Shown: positions 11,080 through 21,879 of the stretch, in pieces | Position numbering within the stretch: the first letter of the stretch is position 1 | Layout: every line of letters starts with the position of its first letter | NCBI GenBank assembly: GCA_032433765.1 | Contig: JAVIAB010000024.1 | Span: forward strand, 17,374,648 to 17,438,647 | Reading direction: 5' to 3' | DNA: 64,000 bases | DNA from: Megaustenia siamemsis | Lineage: Eukaryota > Mollusca > Gastropoda > Stylommatophora > Ariophantidae | Notes under the pieces: model-generated | What the model was told of the DNA's origin: nothing | The model's database searches: none | Seen by the model: only the letters and a program-made list of their open reading frames with translations | Translations under genes and position numbers: made by a program

Positions 11080-11305
11080 TCTCCCACGTTTTTAAGTAAA
11101 TCGTATAGTGGATATGGTGTTAGTGTATAAACTTATCAATTACAAAGGGGAACAATTTTCTGGATGTTGTGGTTGGTACAAGACCGCCCTACATTTCCAG
11201 AAAAAAAAATCGTGTACCAATTTAATGCCGAGTGAAGCTAGGAACCGTCTACCGAGATCGTACCAACCTCTTGTCCTTAACAGTCCTGTTACGTACTACT
11301 GCTGA
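11080..11305 (-). mobile_element. Diverged SINE2-like copy
   Basis: Recognisable SINE2 blocks in order on plus: GTATAGTGGATATGGTGTTAG, TCTGGATGTTGTGGTTGGTA, CCAGAAAAAAAAATCG, GAGATCGTACCAACCTCTTG and AGTCCTGTT. It is more decayed than the copies near 2 kb, and no clean TSD was found. Confidence 0.55.
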
Positions 11306-11359
11306 TACTTCACATTTCATCGGGACAGCAATAAAAAGGGTACCTTGTCATCAGGGAAA

Positions 11360-11701
11360 GTTTTTTTTTCTTTTTTCTTTTGCATTCGCCGGCTGTTACC
11401 TCTGACGAAGTCCATAGAGTCTAGGAACTGAATTTTTCAGGTTAATCCGTTCTTCCCTGGCAGCCGTGTGCACAGGGATCCCTCGCCGCACAGGCAGGCA
11501 GATAACTCCGTCTTCTGGGGTACTCATATTTTTTCCGTCGATGAGTAATTGACGTTTCAAGCCGGACCTCGCTGCTGAGACCAGGGGTGGTTGCCGCAGA
11601 GAGAAATCATAAATAAAAATCCCAACCGGTCCAGCCGGGATTTGAACCAACAACCTCTCTGTCTCGAGGCCGGCGTCTTGCCTCGAGACCAACCAGTCCC
11701 C
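11360..11701 (-). mobile_element. SINE1 copy 2 with TSD
   Basis: Reverse-oriented SINE1. The poly-T at 11361-11380 is the complement of its A-rich end, and the tRNA-like head near 11620-11700 reads GGGATTTGAACC and CTCGAGGC on plus. It is bounded by CAGGGAAA at 11352-11359 and 11702-11709, a probable 8-bp duplication. Confidence 0.9.
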
Positions 11702-12054
11702 CAGGGAAAATATAAGCACCATCCGGAGCGACAGCACCGGGCTGTGTTTCTTCTATGTGTATCCAAGAAATGTAGAGGCATAGGAGTTCCCCAACAAGCG
11801 TCAAGTAACCGCTGTGGTAATATGAAGCTCTTTATACAGAGTTTCGCAGCAGGAAGTAGGCAGAACATCAGAAGTGGGACCGCGTCAAGCAAATATTTCG
11901 GCCCTTTAGCTTCTTGACACGCTAAAGGAGGTGTGACCGCATGGGTAATGACTCCCAGGCGTCGACCTCCTGCTGCATTAAACACGAAGGATTACACCAT
12001 ATTTGGTATATAATAACTACACTTATTCTGCGCAACACTTCTGATCGAATCTAC

Positions 12055-12255
12055 CAGCCTATAGCTGAAAATTTGTTACAAATGGCAAAATAAAAGGAAA
12101 GAGAGATCGCGGACGACAAAGAGAGAAAATACTGGATAGCTTGGTGTCATGGCATGGAAAACAGTCAACGACAGAACTCATACGATGCACTGTGGATAGA
12201 AGATTGTGGAAGGACATGATCGCCAACGCCAATCGGTACGGCACATGATGATGAC
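12055..12255 (+). mobile_element. RTE-D LINE 3' end fragment
   Basis: About 200 bp of an RTE 3' end: GGAAAGAGAGATCGCGGACG, CAGTCAACGACAGAACTCAT, GTGGAAGGACATGATCGCCA and an ATGATGATG tail. It matches the reverse complement of the start of the longer RTE-D copy at 12600-13660. Confidence 0.8.
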
Positions 12256-12304
12256 AGCTAGTCGCATACAACTGTCTTAGCTATATTATGTAACCTTTTA
12301 TACC

Positions 12305-12560
12305 ACGAAAGCCGCGATAGATCAATGGTTACTGAACTGGACTACAAAGGACAAGAGGTAGGGTTCGATCATGATCGACGGCTTCCGGGTTCACCCAGCC
12401 ATAATAGGTACCGGATTTTTTTTTTCTGGGAAAGTAAAACGGCACGGGCGTAATACCGAACACATTACCACAAAAATCATGTGCTGAAGGTCCATAAAAT
12501 GATGGTCACTAACACCATATTCAATATACGCCACTTGGCGTGACTGGGCTCTTTACTTGT
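12305..12560 (+). mobile_element. SINE2 copy 3 (plus)
   Basis: Forward-oriented SINE2: head AAGCCGCGATAGATCAATGG, B-box-like GGGTTCGATC, then GGGTTCACCCAGCC, a poly-T run, ACGGCACGGGCGTAATACCG and CGCCACTTGGCGTGAC, ending in CTTTACTTGTTTACTTTTAT. ACTTTTATACCAC lies at its right border and CTTTTATACCACG at its left (about 12295-12307), a likely TSD. Confidence 0.88.
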
Positions 12561-12599
12561 TTACTTTTATACCACAATAGTTAAAGTATGACTCATCAT

Positions 12600-13660
12600 T
12601 ATCTTGTGCCACACCGGATGGCGTAGGCGATCATGTCCATCCAGCATCCATCGTATCAATTCTGTTGTTGACTGTTTTCCATGCCATCACACCCAGCTAT
12701 CTAGTATTTTCTCTCTTTGTCATCCGCGATCTCTCTTTCCCTGTATTTTGCCAGTTGTTGCGAAGTATTCAAACTATCCTCTTCTCAAGACGTGCCCAAA
12801 AAATGTTGATTTTTTCTTTCTTATGTTTTTTAGGAGCTCCCTTTTTGTGTTGGCCTCTGAGAATTTCCTCATTGATCTTAGCTGCCCATGAAACTTTCAA
12901 CATTATTCTGAAAAATCCCATCTCTGTGGTCTCTGATCGTCTTTCATTTGTTTGTTTACTGTCCATGATTCGCTTCCATTGGTTAGAATTGGCTCTGTAT
13001 AGCACTCTCTTTCTCACTTCTATTGACATAGATGTTGCTTAAGACGTTTTTCATTTTCTGAAATGCTATTTTGGCCGAAGTTATTCTACTTTTTATTCCC
13101 GTGGTGCATCTTCTGTCAGATGTTATTATTGTGCCAGAGTATTTCAAACGTTGCACTTGTTGCAGATTTGTCCGGTTTATTTGTATGGTGCATTCTGATG
13201 ATGATTGTTTCTTCGATAAGACCATTACTTCTGTTTTCTTACTATGCATACTGAAGCCTTTCTTGTTTTCTTGTAGTTCATTCTCTGTCTCTGCTATTAA
13301 GACTGTGTCATCCGCATATCGCAAATTGTTTATGTTGTGACCGCTGACTTCAATTCCTTGTATATCTACTATTGATCTCATATTATTTTCGTCATATGGC
13401 ATATGAGACTAATAGTGCGATGGTCTTCACAATCAGTGGCACCTGACTTTTTCGGGTGTGTGACCAGTGTTGTATATGTCTTTGAGTAGTTTTTTTATGA
13501 CTTGTACTACCAGCTCTCCTAATGAATTTATCTCCTCGATTGTTATATTGTCGAGATCTGGAGCTTTTCCTCTTTTCGTGTGTTGAATTGCCTCCTGCAC
13601 ACTGACACGTTCTGATGTGAATTGTTCAATATCTAATCACGAATGTTACTAAAATAGAAA
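12600..13660 (-). pseudogene. RTE-D LINE fragment with intact YADD motif
   Basis: Minus strand. From 13402 down, one frame of 139 codons contains INNLRYADDTVLIAETENEL, which includes the RT catalytic YADD. It continues through VMVLSKKQSSS, a second frame with MSIEVRKRVLYRANS, and ERRSETTEMGFFRIMLKVSW. Upstream (13420-13650) the strand still shows degenerate RT sequence. The 3' end at 12600-12640 is the ATGATCGCCTACGCCA-type end of this family. At least one frameshift near 13000 breaks the ORF, and the 5' half is absent. It shares the downstream architecture of RTE-A but is a distinct family. Confidence 0.85.
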
Positions 13661-13669
13661 TATAACCTC

Positions 13670-14395
13670 GACTAGATATGCCATATATGAATCATATACA
13701 GGTTTTATTTCTGAAATACGAACATTATAAGAAAGATAACGAAAATATCGGAAACAAACAGCTGTGTGCTGGCATAACGAGTGCAATATGGCGTAAGTGC
13801 TTACATTTTTGTATTTAATTATTGTACTCCCGTTTGTCTAGAGTACGTACGCCATGAAGACAAACAACGAAAATGAAATAATGACAATAAATTGCATTCC
13901 TGCCCTAGTTGTTTTTCTTACAACGGACAGATACAAATTAAGTGAGAAAGTACAAAAACGTAGACAGTACTTTTACTGATGACGGATAATTAGATAGAGA
14001 AATAGAAGCCAGAAGCAAATAATGTAAACTACCAAATAGCACAGTTTTATTATATTAATGTGACTCTGCAAACAAACAAACCATTATTATATCAATTGTT
14101 TAAGAAACGTGTTACCAGTGTCAGACATGAACGATACTTAAGAGACACAAGCATAAAATAACAACCATGTGAAATAAAATATATAAGAAAAGTTGTAAAC
14201 AAAATCAAATGACATCACATTAAGAATGCGCCCGTGAGAACAATGGTGGTTGCAGCACCAGCTATTGATTATGTTGAACAACAACAAATAATAGATTGGT
14301 TTGGAAATCTGACCAGAATTAAATCCAAGCAAAATGCAGCTCGCGCCCGTGCGCTGCCGGGTCCAAAAGGGGAATAAAGAATTGTGGCGTTGTTC
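13670..14395. other. No recognisable gene
   Basis: AT-rich sequence without supported coding capacity. A 108-codon open frame on minus (14138-14464) has no recognisable motif. Confidence 0.4.
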
Positions 14396-14399
14396 CCTA

Positions 14400-14851
14400 C
14401 CTGGAATGTTCGTAAATAAAGATTGTTTATAGCTGTGAAACATGGAGAACAACAAAAATGACAATCATGAAGATACAGACCTTAATTAATGGATGCTTAC
14501 CCAGAATAAAACGATGGGAATTACAGGACAAAATCACTAACATAGAATTATGGAAATGTGCCAGTCAAATACCAGTGGATAAAGAGATACAGCGAAAACG
14601 ATGGCTCTGGATAGGACCTACACTGCGGAAGCCAACTGATAGTATTACTACACAATTAGCCTTTTTTTTTTTTTTGGAAACCCAATGGAAAAAGAAAAGA
14701 GAAAGACCAAAATATTCTTGGAGAAGACAGATGGAAGCAGAGATGAAGATGATGGGGAAGACATGAAACGATCTGAATGGTAAGAAACAGGACGGCTTGG
14801 AAAATGTTTCTTGAAGACATATGCTCCACAGGGAGCTGAAAGGCGGTGGCT

Positions 14852-14919
<68 letters not shown>

Positions 14920-14975
14920 TATAGTAGTAGTAGTAGTAGTAGTAGAAGAAGAACGAAGAAGAAGAAAAAAGCAGA
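14400..14975 (+). mobile_element. RTE-B copy a with (AGT)n tail
   Basis: C-terminal part of an RTE-type LINE. SCETWRTTK is followed by [40 protein letters not shown], a poly-T interruption near 14660, RERPKYSWRRQMEAEMKM and the terminal LEDICSTGS-like end. The CAG/AGT triplet run (14851-14945) is the expanded 3' tail. Frames are broken by the homopolymer. Other copies are at 22830-23262, 38368-39076 and 44218-44746. Confidence 0.85.
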
Positions 14976-15460
14976 AGAAGAACAAACTGCAGCTCGAGCA
15001 TATAATATGAAAACATCAGGATACAAAGAAAAATGGGAAAACCAGAAAGAGATGGATAGATGACATTAAAGAAACATTAAATAAATTCAACATGACAACT
15101 TAACTTTTAAGCTATACAACTACCGAAGACCAGAAAATTACACATTCCTAACTCTCTCTACAACTCGTCACGAGCAGGTAGGGCACACACAAAATAGGAA
15201 GCTTCCATTTCTCAACATTCGACATAATTTTTGATAATGTGGCCAGCACTACGCCAGTGCAGTATTTTATTTATCGAGGGAAATCTCTAGTGTTCGATGA
15301 AGGTTAAGGGAACCCTACAAGGCAATGAACGAGACTAGGCAGTGTTCCCTGTTAATAAACTCCAAGCTCAGCAAGCCAGACATCCATTATATATTTTATT
15401 CTTTACAACAGAATCAGCCTGAGAGTGTGTTATCCATGAGATGCAGCACGAGCATTTCGT
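14976..15460. other. No recognisable gene; weak SINE2-like trace
   Basis: Unclassified. Around 15180-15330, phrases such as AATTTTTGATAATGTGGCCAG recall SINE2 but are too decayed to call. Confidence 0.35.
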
Positions 15461-15535
15461 ACCAAGCAAGTGCAACTATGCTATAATGATATTACATACA
15501 TGCACACACAATAACTGTTAAACTAATCATTAAGG
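15461..15535. repeat. Short relic of the AC-rich minisatellite family
   Basis: CTATAATGATATTACATACATGCACACACAATAACTG, split as CTATAATGATATTACATACA and TGCACACACAATAACTG, resembles the units at 5850-6411 and 21880-22200. About one and a half units are left. Confidence 0.55.
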
Positions 15536-15548
15536 CTCGGGTTTCTAT

Positions 15549-15587
<39 letters not shown>

Positions 15588-15845
15588 GATCAAGACTCAA
15601 TCAGAGTAGGATTCCAGACTCTCTCATGAAGTCAGTTGTCTGTTTAAGTGAATCGATTGCCCCATATAGTTTCTCTTCCAGGGAGGTGGGTGTGGACCAC
15701 ATTGCTCTTCTCAGGTCTGTGTACTGGGGGCAATCATGTAGAACATGTTTTGTAGCCATATTGTCCAGTGTACAGTGGCATAGGCTGGTTGTACCTATTT
15801 TCAATTTGGTGAACATGTGATTTCTCATTCTATCGTGGCCAGTGC
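15549..15845 (-). mobile_element. LINE2 3' terminal fragment with (CT)n tail
   Basis: The (CT)n run at 15549-15585 abuts GCGATCAAGACTCAATCAG, the same junction as the 3' end of LINE2 at 17064. The minus strand encodes the LINE2 C-terminus: MFTKLKIGTTSLCHCTLDN, HVLHDCPQYTDLRRAMW and EEKLYGAIDSLKQTTDFM. It is cut at about 15845. Compared with LINE2 it is nearly colinear with few changes, so it is a severely 5'-truncated copy. Confidence 0.88.
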
Positions 15846-16303
15846 ACACGCACGCACACGTACGCGCGCACACACACACACGCACAGCTTAGTACTTCTT
15901 TCATTTCCTATATTATCCGTTTGTTGTCTGTCCATCTTACTCTAGGTCTGTCCCTTGCTCTTTTTCCTTTTTATTTTATTTATGATTTAAGAAGTACAGT
16001 ACACATCTTCGTCATACGCCCTTGCTGTTGTGAGGCGAGCATGATCCTTATTTTCATCTTTTTAATGTTCCAATCGATCGCTCGCTTGTCCCTCCGCGAC
16101 CATAGTATGAACCGCAATATGCAACTCTAGTTTCACCGAATGCCTACCTACAATCTATGGAATGTCCTACCGCTTTCCTAGTTTAACGACCTCTGCCAAC
16201 TTTCTCCACTGACACAAAGCTTAGTACTTCTTTCTTCCCCTTTGTTTTTGTTATTTCCTCTTGAATCCGCTTGTTGTCTGTCCATCTTACTCTAGGTCTG
16301 TTC
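15846..16303. other. No gene; local direct repeat
   Basis: GTTGTCTGTCCATCTTACTC plus TAGGTCTGT occurs at about 15921-15950 and again at 16274-16303, each preceded by a similar AGTACTTCTTTC phrase. The sequence between them is unclassified. Confidence 0.55.
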
Positions 16304-17033
16304 CCGCAGGTTCATAAATATTTTGGAAGTAGGAAGACAAGTAAAACATCACAAATGAACATCTGTGAAGGAGACTCATTCCATGTGCTACTTTGTTGAC
16401 TGTTGCATATTGAGCAGGTCTACGCCAGGTGCTTCCTGTACGTTCATTTGCTTCAACAGTCCTGTGTTTGTGGTGCAAATGATGTCTCAGTATGCTGAGT
16501 TTTGTTGACATCAACGGTTTATTGAAGCCATTTGTTTGGTTTTGGCGTGAACAAAAATATATAGTGAAGAGCCGCGGCAAAACAGGTGTCATCTTATCAT
16601 GAAGTAGCAAGCCTTCTGGCGTGATCCTGTCTCTTCACAACTTTCCGTTTTCACAGTTGGTTATACTTTCTATATTTTATTTACCTCCTACCAAATTATT
16701 ATTTTACAAACTGTCGGTTTGTGCTCAGTTTCTCTCTATCTCTCTTCTTCCCTCTCTCTCTTCTTCCCCTCTCTCTCCTTCCCTTTCTCTCTTCTTCCCT
16801 CTCTCTCTTCTTCCCTATAATTTTCCTCTTGACCACTTTCAGTTTATTTACTGTCGGACGTTTCCGCCACTTTTGTATACGTACAGTATTAGTACAAAGC
16901 AATGGTACAGTAAAAAAAACAGTTTGTACAGCCTTAGTCAAGACTACACAAGGAACCAACTTTTTGGCCGACAGGTCTTCAACCGTGACAAAAATAAACA
17001 ACACAGACAGCAAGTATAAAATCTGAACATTTT
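16304..17033 (-). repeat. Composite repeat R1, copy 2 (inverted)
   Basis: Reverse complement of 642-1421. GCAGGTTCATAAATATTTTG opens it on plus, then TCAACGGTTTATTGAAGCCA, GCCTTCTGGCGTGATC, the CT-only stretch at 16735-16810 and AAAATCTGAACATTT at the end. The CT tract is shorter than the GA tract of copy 1. It abuts the (CT)n tail of LINE2. Confidence 0.72.
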
Positions 17034-17077
17034 GTTCTCTCTCTCTCTCTCTCTCTCTCTCTGCGATCAAGACTCAA

Positions 17078-17311
17078 TCAGAGACGGATTCCAGACTCCC
17101 TCTCTCTCATGAAGTCAGCTGTCTGTTTAAGCGAATCGATTGCCCCATATAGTTTCTCTTCCAGGGAGGAGGGTGTGGACCATATTGCTCTACTCAGGTC
17201 TGTGTACTGGGGGCAATCCTGTAGAACATGTTTTGTAGTCATATTGTCCAGTGTACAGTGGCATAGGCTGGTTGTACCTATTTTGAATTTGGTGAACATG
17301 TGATTTGTCAT
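17078..17311 (-). pseudogene. LINE2 C-terminal zinc-knuckle-like region
   Basis: 77 codons: HMFTKFKIGTTSLCHCTLDN, then KHVLQDCPQYTDLSRAIW, then EEKLYGAIDSLKQTADFM. The spacing CHC-x(8-12)-H-x4-C recalls the C-terminal CCHC-like motif of I/Jockey elements with RNase H. Almost the same peptide is encoded at 15601-15830. It follows the RNase H part in a shifted frame. Confidence 0.8.
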
Positions 17312-17476
17312 TCTATTGTGACCAGTGCGTAGGCGAAGTATGCTGATTTGATTCCTCCATGATAGGTGGTGGTATCCGTCACTCTCGTTATACTTTGGGT
17401 GTTCTCGTTTCCATTTTTCATGGAACTGACTTTTCAGGATGGATTTGGCTTAATCATAACTGAGCGGATGGTTCTC

Positions 17477-17827
17477 TTACGGTAATCTCCCTTCCTCTTT
17501 AGCTAATTTGTCTGCGCGTTCGTTCCCGTGTATATTACAGTGTGATGATATCCAATGAATGACTACTCTCTGGAAGTTATTGCATAGTAGGTCCAGGGTT
17601 GTTCTCAAGTCATCTAGTTCATTGTTCTTGTGACTTTTTAGAGCTGATAATACTGACAGTGCATCAGTCAGAATCACCAATTTATTGTGCATATTATTTT
17701 TGTATTGAGTAGCCAGTGTTGCAGCATCTTTGATGGCCTCAGATTCTGCTTTAAATTTGTTTGAGAATTTTCCAGTAGCTATTGACATGGTGATCTCGTC
17801 CTGATTATTCAGCGTCAAGAACCACAC
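17477..17827 (-). pseudogene. LINE2 RNase H domain
   Basis: 116 codons. It begins VWFLTLNNQDEITMSIATGK and keeps FKAESEAIKDAATLA (with the RNase H glutamate), ILTDALSVLSALKSHK (with the aspartate) and IHWISSHCNIHGNERADKLA, the C-terminal H-x-G-N-E-x-A-D signature. The expected N-terminal D-G-S part lies just upstream in another frame (IYTDGSATNATRN-like, near 17830-17880). Known role in the family: it removes the RNA strand during reverse transcription. Confidence 0.88.
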
Positions 17828-17939
17828 ATTCCCTCCATTTCTGGTGGCATTTGTAGCAGAGCCATCTGTGTATATGTGGGACTAAGAGTCCTGTGGGTAG
17901 GTATCGTGTATGTGTTTTCCTGCTACGTGTTTTATATAT

Positions 17940-19318
17940 CTATGATTTGGTGCCTTTTTTCCTGATTCCAGTTATATTTTCATTAAGTTCTGGTATTTTA
18001 TGCTTTCCATGAGGAGACATATCAGATGGGCCCAAGGGTTTCGATATTGTTTGGGAAAGTACTGGGTCTCCAGTAGCTAGTTCATTGGCAATTGCAGCGA
18101 AGTTGCCTCTCTTTAGTCGTACAATTCCGGAACCAGATATTCTTTGGTGCATGGGGTGGCTAAGGAGCATTCTATATTTCTCCGCTGGTTGCAATACTTT
18201 AGTGACCCGTCTGTCATCTAAGGGTTGTAAACTTGTTACTGTTTCTAGAGTCTTGATAGGTGTAGATTTTATAGCACCAGTGATGATACGGGCAACTTGG
18301 TTCTGTGTTCTGTTAATTTTGCTAAGGTGTGATTTGGAAGCCATAGCCCAGGCTCCATACTCTAGAACTGGTCTGACTCTTCCTACGTATAGTCTTTTCA
18401 AAATATTGTTGTCTGCCCCCCAGTCCGTTCCTGCCAATTTCTTCATAATATTAATTTGTTTTCTGACTTTTTTCCTTGCTCTGTCTATCTAATTTTTCCA
18501 AGTCATTCTGCGATTCATGGTGACGCCAAGATATGTTGGGTTTTGGTCAATAGGGAGTGTATGGTCTTTTAGCTTCAAGTTTGCAGAGAGTGTGTTACTT
18601 GATAGGCTGAAAATTGTATATGTAGTTTTTTTTCGTTGATTGGTAAGAACCAGGTGTTCGTCCATTTTTCAAGTTCACTTGGGGTATCTTGCATCCTGGG
18701 TCCAGCCACTGACATACTTTCCTCGCGAGTCCATAACGCCAGATCATCTGCGTATATTGCTGAGTGTATTCTGGTTGGAATGTCCATTATGATGTCATTT
18801 ATGAAAATCAAAAAGAGTGTTGGGGACAAGACTCCACCTTGTGGAACACCTTGTTCGATAGAGACCTTCTTACTTAGTTAACCTTGAACTTGTCCTCTGG
18901 CCGTTCTATCCTGAAGGTATTGAGAGACCCAATTGAATAGACGACCCTGGATGCCAAGTCTAAAAAGCTTGTTCTTTAAACCCTCTCGCCAAACCCTATC
19001 AAAAGCCTTCTCCATGTCGACCCACACTGCCAGTGTGTGTTTTTATTTTCTTGTAGAGCATCCTCTATTTCCTGTGCAATGTAGGTGACCAGGTCTTAGT
19101 TGATCTGTGCTGACGGAAGCCACTTTGTTGTGGTACGATTTGTTGTTTTGTCTCCAAATGCCACATAAGCATCTGCATAAGCTTCTGTTAACCAGCCTTT
19201 CTATGAGTTTACTCAGGCAGCTCAGTAGGCTAATTGGTCTATAGCTACTTGGGTCTAGTGGGTCTTTTCCACGCTTGAGGATGGGCACCATAATAGCTTC
19301 TTTCCAGATTGCCCGCAC
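17940..19318 (-). pseudogene. LINE2 reverse transcriptase, three frames
   Basis: Read 5' to 3' on minus. 19318-19043 holds WKEAIMVPILKRGKDPLDPS and YRPISLLSCLSKLIERLVNR (fingers). 18829-18575 has SPTLFLIFINDIIMDIPTRI and AIYADDLALW with the catalytic aspartates. 18446-17940 has the thumb and connection (MKKLAGTDWGADNNILKRLY, RPVLEYGAWAMASKSHLSKI). Frame changes separate the three, so no single protein can be made. Protein-level order and spacing are those of an I/Jockey-type RT. Confidence 0.87.
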
Positions 19319-19562
19319 ATGACCTCTCTTCCAGCTAGCATTTATTATCCTTAGAAGCTGGCTCTTGGCTTTCTGTCCCAGAGCATTATGAGCATTTCGT
19401 TGGAGATTCCATCTTTACCAGGGGAACTTTTGAGCTTCAATCCTTTGAGGGCAACATCTAATTCAGTTGGGGTAAAGATGGTCGTCTGATGCTCTTCTGG
19501 TGCTAAAGGCATGTGTTTTGCATCTTGGGTTTTCCGTCTTGCAGCTTTCTGTTTGTCTATTG

Positions 19563-19912
19563 GTATGTTTATTCTACTAATGTTTTTGTAAGTCTCTATC
19601 AGTAGATTTGTTTATTCTACTAATGTTTTTGTAAGTCTCTATCAGTAGATTTGTTTATTCTACTAATGTTTTTGTAAGTCTCTATCAGTAGATTTGTTTA
19701 TTCTACTAATGTTTTTGTAAGTCTCTATCAGTAGATTTGTTTATTCTGCTAATGTTTTTGTAAGTCTCTATCAGTAGATTTGTTTATTCTACTAATGTTT
19801 TTGTAAGTCTCTATCAGTAGATTTGTTTATTCTACTAATTTTTTTGTAAGTCTCTATCAGTAGATTTGTTTATTCTACTAATGTTTTTGTAAGTCTCTAT
19901 CAGTAGATTTGC
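19563..19912. repeat. 43-bp tandem array inside LINE2
   Basis: About eight units of TTTGTTTATTCTACTAATGT plus TTTTGTAAGTCTCTATCAGT plus AGA, nearly identical (one unit has CTGC, one has an A-to-T change). 43 is not a multiple of three, so the expansion by itself destroys the reading frame between endonuclease and RT. The near identity suggests recent slippage or unequal exchange after the LINE died. Confidence 0.93.
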
Positions 19913-20059
19913 TGCCCTTTTGCCTGTGAGGATGTTCTGATTGTGTGTTAATGATATTAGAGGTCGGCAGTTTTTTTCGTCGCTCAGAGCTTTCGCAAGT
20001 TTTCATAGTTTATGATCATTTTTGTCTAGATTAAGGCTCTCTGTTTTGTCTATCCAGCT

Positions 20060-20548
20060 CTATCTTGCTGATATCATGACCTCACGTCTGTATTTGGCCG
20101 AGGCTGCTTTGTAGGCAATGTTGCTCTCTGTGCTGTGTGATGTTTCAGCTAGTTCTCTGGCAGAGTCCAGTTCCTCTTCTAGACTTTGTATTTCCCTGCT
20201 CCAGTATGGCTTGTAGTTTCTTCTTGCTCCTCTAGGAATTAATTCTTTAGCAGCTCTCAGGATCCCATTTGTTAACCGCTCTATCATATTATAGACCTTC
20301 TTTTCGTGGGTGTTGATAGGCGCAGTGTATGCATCAGTGAGCCTTGCAAACTTTGCCCAATCTGCTCTCTTATAGTTCCAGCGGGGAAGAGGTATTTGCA
20401 ACTCCTGTTTGTGAGCAAGATCCACTTAAAGTTTTACTGGTCTATGGTCACTATCTCCAAGTTGGTTCAGCACTTTTCTGGTTATGTTGATAGATATGTC
20501 TCCAGTTGCAAATGCTAGATCGGGAGTGGAAGTTGTTTTCCATCTTCT
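20060..20548 (-). pseudogene. LINE2 endonuclease C-terminus and linker
   Basis: The minus strand gives PDLAFATGDISINITRKVL and GDSDHRPVKL, the last endonuclease motif with its catalytic D and H. After an in-frame stop it continues as LPRWNYKRADWAKFARLTDA, PRGARRNYKPYWSREIQSLE and IAYKAASAKYRREVM, the usual linker before RT. Upstream endonuclease motifs are missing because the element ends here. Confidence 0.82.
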
Positions 20549-20558
20549 TAAGCAGAAA

Positions 20559-20573
20559 GGGGGGGGGGGGGGG
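20559..20573. repeat. Poly-G run
   Basis: Fifteen consecutive G just beyond the 5' truncation point of LINE2, followed by GCGCGCC. This is a possible assembly-sensitive site. Confidence 0.85.
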
Positions 20574-21050
20574 CGCGCCATCACCGTCACACATCAATCA
20601 ACAGACTATAAGACCCTCCTAACTATCACGAACTTTCGGGAGTCTCACCGATGCTGACAAGTCATGTTATGACAAGTATTTTAAACTAAAAGTTCTACCA
20701 GATGTTTACGAATATATGATGAAACATGTAATTTACTATTTGGATAGTTTGTCAAAGAAGGTGTTGATCTCCTCCTACATTAGTGGACGCAGGGTTGTTT
20801 ACTAATTTGGTTCATTTAAGACAACGTCCACAAGTGTCAGAGTGAAATGAATCTCCATTGTGGCCAACCTTCGATGCAGGAAGAAAGCACGACAAGATTG
20901 TCTTCTAAGCTTATACTCCAGGCATTGTGCTTGTAAAAGCTAAACTATAACGGCCGCCGTTGAGAATGAACGAAATTCTGCAAATTCAGATCTTGGCCGT
21001 TGGGCTTTGTTCAAACGTAAACAAGCGTCCATCTTGGTGCGTCCGTTTCT
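20574..21050. other. No recognisable gene
   Basis: Unclassified sequence. CGTCCATCTTGGTGCGTCC near 21025 recurs in similar form near 60790, but no element could be outlined. Confidence 0.4.
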
Positions 21051-21330
21051 ATGACCTAATACATGTCAAATATGATCTAAAAATCATAGAAACATGCTTG
21101 TAGTTATGACCTAAAAAATGTCACATATGATCTAAAAATCATGGAAACATGCTTGTAGTTATGACCTAAAAAATGTCACATATGATCTAAAAATCATGGA
21201 AACATGCTTGTAGTTATGACCTAAAAAATGTCACATATGATCTAAAAATCATGGAAACATGCTTGTAGTTATGACCTAAAAAATGTCACATATGATCTAA
21301 AAATCATAGAAACATGCTTGTAGTTATAAC
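21051..21330. repeat. 55-bp tandem array
   Basis: About five units of CATGCTTGTAGTTATGACCT, AAAAAATGTCACATATGATC, TAAAAATCATGGAAA. Inner units are identical, while the outer ones differ by one or two bases. Confidence 0.93.
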
Positions 21331-21406
21331 CTAAAACCGAAAAACAGACTGAAATATGACATCAATTAATGACTCATTTGCTATTTAAAATTACGTTGAA
21401 TTGCTT

Positions 21407-21550
21407 TCATCCCTCGATGACTAAAGAAATACACCTCATCATGATCTGCCTTTAAGAGGACGTTAAGTGGGCGTGTCTGCGTTGCATTGTGGTTTGCGGC
21501 AAAACTGTGATATTTGCGCCCTTCGGCCCAACACATCCGACTCTAGCATG
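21407..21550 (+). mobile_element. SINE3 copy (plus)
   Basis: Contains TCGATGACTAAAGAAATACA, GAGGACGTTAAGTGGGCGTG, CTGCGTTGCATTGTGGTTTG and GCCCTTCGGCCCAACACATC. This is the conserved core shared with copies at 6412-6585 (minus), 27700 (plus), 29185 (minus) and 58030 (plus). No obvious tRNA promoter is visible, so its SINE nature is an inference from size and dispersal. Confidence 0.7.
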
Positions 21551-21879
21551 TTATATTTGTGTACCGATTTGTCTTCCATATTCGATGCCTACTATTCGGT
21601 CACATTTTTTTACCGCTTAATAAGGGGACATCTAAATGAAAGTTTTATTGTACATAAAATGGCGACAAATATTACCAAGTATGCATTTGTGTATGCAATT
21701 TGTCAAAATATGACCTAAACCTAAATTATGGTCAAAATATGCATTTAGATAAGCAATAAAAACGGCGTCAGAGTGTTCAGAAATATATATAACATGTTAA
21801 GATTAATTAGCATTTCAAAAATACATCTCGGGAAAGAATATGAGATATCATAAAATATCCGAGCCCTACCAATGATTAT
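21551..21879. other. No recognisable gene
   Basis: Unclassified AT-rich sequence between SINE3 and the AC-rich minisatellite. Confidence 0.4.

Larger units (their letters stand above)
17034..20548 (-). mobile_element. LINE2: I/Jockey-type LINE with RNase H, 5'-truncated
   Basis: Minus-strand non-LTR retrotransposon of about 3.5 kb. From its 5' side it shows the end of an AP-type endonuclease (PDLAFATGD, DSDHRPVKL, near 20540-20425), a linker, the RT domain (SSYRPISLLSCLSKLIERLV; IYADDLALWTRE), the RT thumb region, RNase H and a C-terminal cysteine/histidine region. It ends in (CT)n at 17034-17063 on plus, that is a (GA)n 3' tail. Stops and frameshifts occur throughout, and a 43-bp array has expanded inside (19563-19912). 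The 5' end is cut at a poly-G run. Confidence 0.9.

Noticed and set aside
14648..15063. Poly-Ser, poly-Thr and poly-Tyr open frames
   Set aside because: They are created by the expanded AGT/CAG tail of RTE-B copy a, with no independent coding support.
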